Program-made: the position numbers and the translations under genes | The notes under the pieces: generated by a model | Databases searched by the model: none | Told to the model about the DNA's origin: nothing | What the model saw: the letters and a program-made list of their open reading frames with translations, nothing else | Source: Armatimonadota bacterium | Lineage (GTDB): Bacteria > Armatimonadota > Fimbriimonadia > Fimbriimonadales > Fimbriimonadaceae | Assembly: GCA_016789105.1 (NCBI GenBank) | Contig: JAEURN010000001.1 | Span: 89,969-153,968 of the forward strand | Length of the DNA stretch: 64,000 nt | Direction: 5' to 3' | Shown here: in pieces, positions 63,823 to 64,000 of the stretch | How the letters are laid out: every line of letters starts with the position of its first letter | Position numbering within the stretch: position 1 is the stretch's first letter

Positions 63823-64000
63823 CTCTACAGATTTGACAAAAACGAGCCGTTTTTCTTCTTCCGGCTCTTCTTTCGGAAGCTCCGAAATCACGGTATTTAG
63901 CATCAAATCAAAGAACTCATGAAGCTCGACTTCGAGTTTTCCGTCCCTCCAAACCGAGTTCGAACACATGTATCCGACCAGTTCGTGCTTTTGGTTGGAA
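63811..64000 (-). CDS. Partial protein ending inside tRNA-Ala (truncated at window edge)
   Basis: A minus-strand frame enters at the window edge and stops with TAA at 63813-63811, inside the 3' end of the tRNA, so its last residues (WWR) are encoded by tRNA sequence. The visible 62 residues include FFDLMLNTVISELPKEEPEEE, a charged helical tail. The DNA is about 45% G+C by my count, well below its neighbours. It may be the 3' end of an integrase or other gene of an element inserted at the tRNA; no family can be named from this piece. Confidence 0.45.

Overview
This window is about 60% G+C by eye and gene-dense, with short intergenic gaps and many 1-16 nt gene overlaps. It looks like chromosomal core sequence of a flagellated environmental bacterium. 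The mix of genes (FliY-type switch protein, McsB-like kinase, dnaG-sigma operon, pxpBAC, DUF2207, LemA/DUF3137, Gly-rich secreted proteins) and the many TAnnnT -10 boxes 5-12 nt before start codons resemble Armatimonadota (Fimbriimonadia). That placement is an inference; no rRNA gene is present to confirm it.

Layout. 1-5.0 kb: flagellar switch and export genes fliM(partial)-fliY-fliO-fliP-fliQ-fliR-flhB. 5.0-8.2 kb: an orphan McsB-like arginine kinase, an unknown protein, nadC and birA. 8.2-10.4 kb: a small exported redox/metal cassette (Cys-rich protein, double-YHS protein, thioredoxin-fold protein) and tRNA-Gly. 10.5-14.1 kb: inositol-phosphatase-like gene and the convergent dnaG-sigma operon. 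14-21.3 kb: thioredoxin, DUF2207 protein, HAD hydrolase, spermidine synthase, a metzincin, two 70-residue proteins and a MarR regulator. 21.3-25.3 kb (minus): comEB-type deaminase, GlcNAc-1-P transferase, wecB, uppP, pth. 25.4-31.4 kb: sugar isomerase, carbonic anhydrase, three tandem cyclophilins, DUF3137-LemA, thioesterase. 31.4-36.2 kb (minus): M61 peptidase, epimerase, TIM-barrel isomerase, membrane protein. 36.2-39.8 kb: TlpA-like protein, nrdR, pgk, and a 59-codon gene behind pgk with an internal TGA. 40-44.9 kb: tRNA-Cys, scpA-scpB-dacA-rluB and two minus-strand genes. 45.1-52.4 kb: purA, thiolase, LuxR-type response regulator, OppD-type ATPase, TetR, alr, SerA-like dehydrogenase. 52.4-63.6 kb: YyaL-type protein, murJ, a structured leader, aldo/keto reductase, TPR protein, dut, pxpBAC, DCC protein, S41 peptidase. 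63.7-64 kb: tRNA-Ala followed by AT-richer DNA whose reading frame ends inside the tRNA.

Main discovery candidate: minus strand 38668-38489, immediately after pgk. A 59-codon two-helix membrane protein resembling DUF6132 is interrupted by one in-frame TGA at the expected position of a conserved Cys. An 8-bp hairpin with apical GGU follows the TGA at the spacing of bacterial SECIS elements, so this is a probable miniature membrane selenoprotein that normal gene calling misses. Further leads are genome-style leaderless promoters, two miniature axial-like flagellar proteins, a riboswitch-like leader at 56.3 kb and a possible integration site at tRNA-Ala.
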